This document shows positions 22,557 to 26,845 of a stretch of 26,845 nt of DNA, one piece after another (position 1 is the first letter of the stretch; each line of letters starts with the position of its first letter). The notes under the pieces are model-generated. The model ran no database searches, was not told the origin of the DNA, and saw nothing but the letters and a program-made list of their open reading frames with translations. The position numbers and the translations under genes were made by a program. The stretch spans positions 1 through 26,845 of the forward strand of contig DATBHZ010000122.1 in the NCBI GenBank assembly GCA_036557185.1. Direction: 5' to 3'. The stretch is from DATBHZ01 sp036557185 (GTDB lineage: Bacteria; Actinomycetota; Acidimicrobiia; IMCC26256; JAENVU01).

Positions 22557-22563
22557 TACAGTA
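22557..22563. promoter_or_regulatory. Overlapping divergent -10-like boxes TACAGT / TACTGT
   Basis: TACAGT (22557-22562) on the plus strand and TACTGT (22558-22563 read on minus) share the same bases in the 179-bp gap between wecB and the aminotransferase gene. They could drive the two divergent units. The rest of the gap shows the wecB leader ORF and no other gene. Confidence 0.3.
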
Positions 22564-22582
22564 CGGCACGGGCAATGGGCAC

Positions 22583-23797
22583 ATGAAGCCGCTCCCACTT
22601 CCTTCGGATCAGGACGCCTCGGGGCGTTCGTTCGGCGGCGACGAGCTCGAGCGACTCGCTCGCGTGATGCACGAGGGCACCCTCATCGCCTCGCGTGGCT
22701 CCGAGGTTCCGGCCTTGGAGCGCGGGGTTGCCGAGCTGTTGGGCACCGGCCACGCCATTGCGTGCAGCTCGGGGACCGGCGCTTTCCATGCGGCGATCGC
22801 GGCTGTCGCCCCCGAGCCCGGCGACGAGATCGTCACGACGGCGATCACCGACATGGGCGCGCTCGCGCCAATCCTCTACCAGGGCGCGATCCCGAGGTTC
22901 GCCGACGTCGATCCGAGCACTGGGAACGTCACCGCCTCGACCCTCGAGACTGCCTGCTCGCCGCGCACGCGGGCGATCGTCGTCACGCACCTGTTCGGCA
23001 CACCGTGCGTCATGGGGCCGATCCTGGAGCTTGCCGAACGGCGCGGCGTGCCGATCATCGAGGACTGTTCGCAGGCATTGCTCGCTCGGAGCGGGGGACG
23101 GATCGTGGGGACGCTCGGTGCGATCTCGACCTTCAGCACCCAGCAGGGCAAGCACATCACGAGCGGTGAAGGCGGCTTCGTGCTCACCGACTCGGAATCC
23201 CTGGCGCGGCAGATGCGGGTGTTCGTGAACAAGGGATGGCCCTACGGCGAGCCGGATCCCGACCACGAGTTCCTCGCGACGAGCTACAAGATGACGGAGC
23301 TGCAGGCCGCGGTGCTCAACGCGCAGCTCCCGAAGGCAGAGGGCTTCGTGAAGCAGCGACGCGCGATGGCGTCGCGCCTCGGCGAGCGGCTGGCCGGATG
23401 CGCGGGACTCGAACCGATCCCGGTCGGCGAGGGTGACGTCGCCACCTATTGGCGCTACGCGCTTCTGGTGGACCCGAAGGCCGTCCCGGGAGGACCGACG
23501 GGCCTCGCGGAGGCGCTGGCCGAGCTCGGCATCGCGTCGACACCGCGCTACATCCGCAAGCCGGCGTTCGAGACCCGCGTCTTCGCGCAGCAGCGCACCT
23601 TCGGCAACAGCCGGTGGCCTTTCACACTCGCCGATCCCGAGGCGCTCGACTACGCACCCGAGCGGTTCCCCGGGACCTACGAATTCCTCGCGCGCGTGCT
23701 CGTGCTCCCATGGAACGAGCGGTACGAAGAGCAGCACGTCGACATGCTCGCCGACGCCGTGTCCGAGGCAACGAGGAAGCTCCGCGCCCATGGCTGA
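22583..23797 (+). CDS. DegT/DnrJ/EryC1/StrS-family PLP-dependent sugar aminotransferase
   Basis: 404 aa from the ATG at 22583. PLP-site features are SSGTGAFHAAI (62-72), IIEDCSQ with D161, and STFSTQQGKHITSGEGG (182-198), in which K190 is the Schiff-base lysine. The family transaminates nucleotide-linked keto sugars, or keto-cyclitols. The QQGK form resembles the StsC/scyllo-inosose-type subgroup more than the SFxPxKNLG form of WbpE, FdtB and QdtB. The final ~100 residues include the substrate loop TPRYIRKPAFETRV. It heads an operon: the next gene starts inside its stop (8-nt ATGGCTGA overlap). A three-codon ORF (ATG GGC ACA TGA, 22575-22586) overlaps its start. Confidence 0.93.
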   Translation: MKPLPLPSDQDASGRSFGGDELERLARVMHEGTLIASRGSEVPALERGVAELLGTGHAIACSSGTGAFHAAIAAVAPEPGDEIVTTAITDMGALAPILYQGAIPRFADVDPSTGNVTASTLETACSPRTRAIVVTHLFGTPCVMGPILELAERRGVPIIEDCSQALLARSGGRIVGTLGAISTFSTQQGKHITSGEGGFVLTDSESLARQMRVFVNKGWPYGEPDPDHEFLATSYKMTELQAAVLNAQLPKAEGFVKQRRAMASRLGERLAGCAGLEPIPVGEGDVATYWRYALLVDPKAVPGGPTGLAEALAELGIASTPRYIRKPAFETRVFAQQRTFGNSRWPFTLADPEALDYAPERFPGTYEFLARVLVLPWNERYEEQHVDMLADAVSEATRKLRAHG

Positions 23798-24788
23798 GCG
23801 AGTCCGGCTCGGGATCGTCGGCGCGGGGCATGTCGGCCATGCGTACGCAGATGCGCTCGTCGATCATCCCGACGCGATGCTCGCGGGTGTCGCCGACAGC
23901 GCGCGGGGGATTGCGGCGAGCATCGGCGACCCGGCCGGAGCACCGAGCTATGACTCGACCGAGGCGCTGCTCGCGGACGGGGCCTGTGATGCGGTCGTGC
24001 TCTGCACGCCCCCGGCGTGCCACGGAGCCGACGCCTCGGCGGCGCTCGACGCGGGCGTTGCGGTCCTGTGCGAGAAGCCCTTTGCAACGAGCGTTGTGAG
24101 CGCACTCCGTGTGCTCGATCGTGCCGAGCGCCTGGCGATTCCCGTCACGCTCGCAACGAAGTTCCGGTTCGCGGATGGTGTGCGGCGCGCACACGACCTC
24201 GTCGCGTCCGGCGCGCTGGGAGAGGTGGAGCGCATCCAGGTGACCTTCGTGGCGCCCGTGGCGACCGAGTCCACGTGGCGCGCCGATCCCGTCCAGGCCG
24301 GTGGCGGGGTGATCGCAGACAACGGTCCGCACGCACTCGATCTCTGCAGGCGGTTCGCGGGGCCGGTCCTCGAAGTGCTCGCGGTCGCGGGCCGGCCGGT
24401 CAGTTCCGGTGCCGTGGAGGACTCGGCGGACATCCTGGCGCGGACTGCCGTGAGCCTCTGCTCGATCGAGCTGAGCTGGCGCTACCCGGCGACCACCGAC
24501 ATCTACCTCGCGGTGCAGGGGACGAACGGTGTTGTGCGCGTCGGCTGGGGAGGCGCGCAGCATCGCGGCGGCGCGAGCACCGCGTGGGAGCAGATCGGCA
24601 GTGCGTACGACAAGCGCGCCTGCTTCCGAGCGCAGCTCGCCGACTTCTGCGCGGGCGTGCGCGGGGATGGCCGCTTCGCGCTCGATCGAGCCGACGTGTT
24701 CGCGACGGTCGAGACGGTTGCCGCCTGCTACGACTCGCTCGCACGCCGTGGATGGGTTCCGTGCGAGAACGCGAGTGGCAATGGCTGA
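23790..24788 (+). CDS. Gfo/Idh/MocA-family NAD(P)-dependent oxidoreductase
   Basis: 332 aa. The Rossmann motif GIVGAGHVGHAYADAL (8-23) and the VLCEKPFATS motif (93-101, EKP at 95-97) identify the family, which oxidises or reduces sugar or cyclitol carbonyls with NAD(P). The second domain contains GALGEVERIQVTF and GGGVIADNGPHALDL, with the conserved D and H of the active site. Between the aminotransferase and the N-acetyltransferase it probably creates the 3-keto sugar that is then aminated, as WbpB does, but the sequence is generic for the family. It starts 8 nt inside the aminotransferase stop and its own stop overlaps the next gene by the same ATGGCTGA. Confidence 0.92.
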   Translation: MAERVRLGIVGAGHVGHAYADALVDHPDAMLAGVADSARGIAASIGDPAGAPSYDSTEALLADGACDAVVLCTPPACHGADASAALDAGVAVLCEKPFATSVVSALRVLDRAERLAIPVTLATKFRFADGVRRAHDLVASGALGEVERIQVTFVAPVATESTWRADPVQAGGGVIADNGPHALDLCRRFAGPVLEVLAVAGRPVSSGAVEDSADILARTAVSLCSIELSWRYPATTDIYLAVQGTNGVVRVGWGGAQHRGGASTAWEQIGSAYDKRACFRAQLADFCAGVRGDGRFALDRADVFATVETVAACYDSLARRGWVPCENASGNG

Positions 24789-25431
24789 GGTCGACCCGTC
24801 GGCACGAGTCCACCGGAGCGCGGAGCTGGAGGACGGCGTCGAGATCGGTGCAAGGACCGCGATCTGGAGCGGTGTGCACGTCCGCGGGCCGGGAACGCGT
24901 CTGGGAGCCGACTGCATCATCGGGGAGCGGACGTACATAGCCTACGGGGTGCAGATCGGCAGCCTCGTCAAGATCAACGCCGGGGCCTACGTGTGCACCG
25001 GTGTGACCGTGCGCGACGGCGTGCTCGTCGGAGCGGGCGTCGTCTTCACCAACGACCGCTACCCGCGTGCTGCCACGCCCGACCTGAGCGCGTTGCTCGC
25101 GTCGGAGCCAGACGAGCGCACGCTGCCGACGCTCGTCGAGGAAGGGGCGTCGATCGGTGCTGGGAGCGTCATCGGATGTGACCTCGTGGTCGGGCGGTTC
25201 GCGCTCGTCGGCATGGGATCCGTGGTGACGAGGTCGGTGCCGCCGTTCACGCTGGTCGTCGGGCAGCCGGCGCGCCCGATCGGCATCGTGAGCCGCGCCG
25301 GCGCGCCGCTGCTGCGCTTCTCGGGCGCGCTGCCACCCGACCGTGAGGACCTGGTGTGTCCCTCGACCGGCTTGCGCTACGCAGTCCGCGACGGACGCGT
25401 GGTCGAGCTCGATCCACCCAAAGGACCCTGA
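24781..25431 (+). CDS. Left-handed beta-helix N-acetyltransferase, WbpD/FdtC-like, with extra C-terminal tail
   Basis: 216 aa. Hexapeptide repeats run from about 8 to 165 (for example VEIGARTAIWSGVHV, TRLGADCIIGERTYI and ASIGAGSVIGCDLVV), forming a trimeric acetyltransferase. FTNDRYPRA (89-97) is the characteristic loop of 3-amino-sugar N-acetyltransferases such as WbpD, FdtC and QdtC, which use acetyl-CoA. This supports an N-acetylated 3-amino sugar as product of the operon. After the helix, residues about 175-216 form an added tail, LVCPSTGLRYAVRDGRVVEL, with a single Cys and a zinc-ribbon-like look. It overlaps the oxidoreductase stop by 8 nt and is followed 2 nt later by the TTG start of the FAD gene. 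Confidence 0.9.
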   Translation: MAEVDPSARVHRSAELEDGVEIGARTAIWSGVHVRGPGTRLGADCIIGERTYIAYGVQIGSLVKINAGAYVCTGVTVRDGVLVGAGVVFTNDRYPRAATPDLSALLASEPDERTLPTLVEEGASIGAGSVIGCDLVVGRFALVGMGSVVTRSVPPFTLVVGQPARPIGIVSRAGAPLLRFSGALPPDREDLVCPSTGLRYAVRDGRVVELDPPKGP

Positions 25432-25433
25432 CC

Positions 25434-26798
25434 TTGCCCACAGGAGAGGGGGAGCGTTGGGCAGTCGTGGGCGGCGGGATGCTCGGCATCACACTCGCGT
25501 TGCGACTCGCCGAGAGCGGGCGCCGTGTCGTGCTGTTCGAGGCGAGCGATCGCCTCGGTGGCCTCGCCGAACCGTGGCGGCTCCCGATCCCGGGCGAAGC
25601 GGACGTCGTCTGGGACCGTCACTACCACGTGACACTCTCGACGGACGCAGCGCTCCTCGCGCTCCTCGATGAGCTGGGTCTGCGAGCGGACGTGCGGTGG
25701 GCGCCGACGCGCACGGGCATGGTCGCGGACGGGCGGCTCCTGCCAGTGTCGGGTGTGCGCGACTTCTTGAAGCTCCCGCACCTGTCGCCGGTCGCCAAGG
25801 CGCGCCTCGGCGCGACGTTGCTCGCGGGAAGTCGCATCAAGGATTGGCACAAGCTCGAGAACATGACCGCTGAGGCGTGGCTCACGACGTGGTCCGGAGC
25901 CTCGACGTTCCGAGCGTTCTGGATCCCGCTCCTGCGCGCCAAGCTCGGCGACGCCTGGCACGAGACGAATGCAGCGTTCGTCTGGGCGACCATTCAGCGG
26001 CTGGCGTCTGCCAGGAGCACAGGCGGGCTGCAGGAGCGTTTCGGGTACGTGCCCGGCGGCTACGCCACCGTGCTCGAGCGCGCGACTTCGAAGTTGGCCG
26101 AATGCGGTGTCGACCTGGTGCTCGGCGCACCGGTACGAGAGATCCATCCGACCTCCGCCGGGCTCGAGGTGCGGAGTGGTGAGCGGAGCGAGACCGTGGA
26201 CGGTGTCGCGGTCACGACCGACGCGCATGTCGCTGCTGCAATGTGCGGGTCGCTCACCCCGAGCGAGACCGAGCAGCTGCTCGCGCTGCGGTACCAGGGT
26301 GTCGTCTGCGCTTCGGTCGTGCTCGCCCGCCCGATCGGCCCCTACTACCTCACGTACCTCTTCGACGACGCACCGTTCACGGCCGTGGTCGAGATGTCCA
26401 CGCTCGTTGCCAGCAGCGAGCTGCACGGTCGATCGCTCGTGTACCTTCCCAAGTACGTGTCCGAAGGCGACCCGATGTTCGACGAGGACGACGCGGTGAT
26501 CGAGGAGTCGTTCCTTGCTGCGCTCGACGGGAAGTACCCGGCGTTCGATCGCAGCGACGTGCTGGCCTTCCGTGTGTCACGTGCGCGGCGTGTCTTCCCG
26601 ATTGCGACGCTGGGCTATTCGCACCACATCCCGCCCTTCGACACGAGCACGCCGGGGCTGCATTTGGTCATGTCGGCCCAGATCTGCAACGGGACGCTCA
26701 ACGTGAACGAGACGATCGAGCTCGGCGAGCGAGCCGCACGACATCTGCTCGCACAGTCGAGCCCGGTCCCGTCGGGGCCGCCCGCCGTCAGCCCCTGA
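25434..26798 (+). CDS. FAD-dependent oxidoreductase (amine oxidase/protoporphyrinogen oxidase-like fold)
   Basis: 454 aa from the TTG at 25434, supported by AAGGA at 25421-25425, 8 nt upstream. An ATG start would have to fall inside the FAD-binding loop. The dinucleotide-binding motif is VVGGGMLGITLALRLAESG (11-29), with E36 and RLGG (40-43) next. WDRHYHVT (60-67) and the C-terminal PGLHLVMSAQICNGTLNVNETIELG, the second flavin-contact region, also fit. Relatives occur in exopolysaccharide gene clusters, but the reaction is not settled; a UDP-galactopyranose mutase-like fold is related. Its operon position suggests it modifies the same sugar or lipid-linked glycan. It may be cotranscribed with the next partial gene. 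Confidence 0.82.
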   Translation: MPTGEGERWAVVGGGMLGITLALRLAESGRRVVLFEASDRLGGLAEPWRLPIPGEADVVWDRHYHVTLSTDAALLALLDELGLRADVRWAPTRTGMVADGRLLPVSGVRDFLKLPHLSPVAKARLGATLLAGSRIKDWHKLENMTAEAWLTTWSGASTFRAFWIPLLRAKLGDAWHETNAAFVWATIQRLASARSTGGLQERFGYVPGGYATVLERATSKLAECGVDLVLGAPVREIHPTSAGLEVRSGERSETVDGVAVTTDAHVAAAMCGSLTPSETEQLLALRYQGVVCASVVLARPIGPYYLTYLFDDAPFTAVVEMSTLVASSELHGRSLVYLPKYVSEGDPMFDEDDAVIEESFLAALDGKYPAFDRSDVLAFRVSRARRVFPIATLGYSHHIPPFDTSTPGLHLVMSAQICNGTLNVNETIELGERAARHLLAQSSPVPSGPPAVSP

Positions 26799-26817
26799 GT
26801 ACGATGCTCGGCCAGGG

Positions 26818-26845
26818 GTGATGGGCATGGTGCAGGCGCCGGTGG
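26818..26845 (+). CDS. Start of a further gene, truncated by right edge
   Basis: GTG at 26818 or ATG at 26821 or 26827 (all in frame) could start a protein beginning MGMVQAPV. AGGGG lies at 26814-26817, and a TACGAT box at 26800-26805 lies 12 nt upstream of the GTG. Only nine codons are visible, so the product is unknown. Confidence 0.3.

Noticed and set aside
22404..22598. Longer N-terminus for wecB starting at 22598
   Set aside because: The added 65 residues are Arg/Ala-rich, precede the canonical MKISAVFGTRPE start, and would cover the divergent promoter region.

Overview
The window is GC-rich, densely coded bacterial DNA. GTG and TTG starts, DUF4012, a sortase-type LPFTG protein, a Wzc-like protein that fuses both halves in one chain, and F420/flavin-type LLM enzymes point to Actinomycetota. 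Acidimicrobiia is my best guess, but it is an inference from gene content, not a phylogenetic result. I saw no tRNA, rRNA, CRISPR array, insertion sequence or integrase.

Left third (1-9091), mostly housekeeping and redox genes. A TetR-type regulator cut by the left edge faces a two-gene operon (ferritin-like di-iron protein, LLM flavin oxidoreductase) across a perfect 20-bp palindrome. Next come prfA and prmC, a 78-aa hypothetical, a DUF983 membrane protein, a nitroreductase, a cysteine-less thiolase-fold protein, and two RecB-like Fe-S nuclease-fold genes. The two nuclease-fold genes are joined by a 29-codon micro-ORF with ATGA overlaps at both ends.

Right two thirds (9183-26845), a cell-surface polysaccharide locus. 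It holds a DUF4012 membrane protein, a tiny LPFTG protein, five glycosyltransferase or polymerase genes (three GT4, one GT39-like, one O-antigen ligase/Wzy-like), a secreted glucosaminidase with a repeat domain, a chain-length/BY-kinase protein, and a nucleotide-sugar module. The module consists of a UDP-GlcNAc 2-epimerase, a DegT aminotransferase, a Gfo/Idh/MocA oxidoreductase, a hexapeptide N-acetyltransferase and an FAD oxidoreductase. Together they would make and polymerise an amino-sugar-containing glycan, set its length, and possibly attach it to or remodel the wall. No flippase, no initiating phosphoglycosyltransferase and no UDP-sugar dehydrogenase are visible, so the locus probably continues past the right edge.

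Two organisational traits recur. Many genes have a TANNNT -10-like box only 6-9 nt before the start codon, which suggests leaderless transcripts. All five convergent gene pairs meet with almost no spacer (from a 19-bp overlap to a 24-bp gap), leaving little room for terminators.
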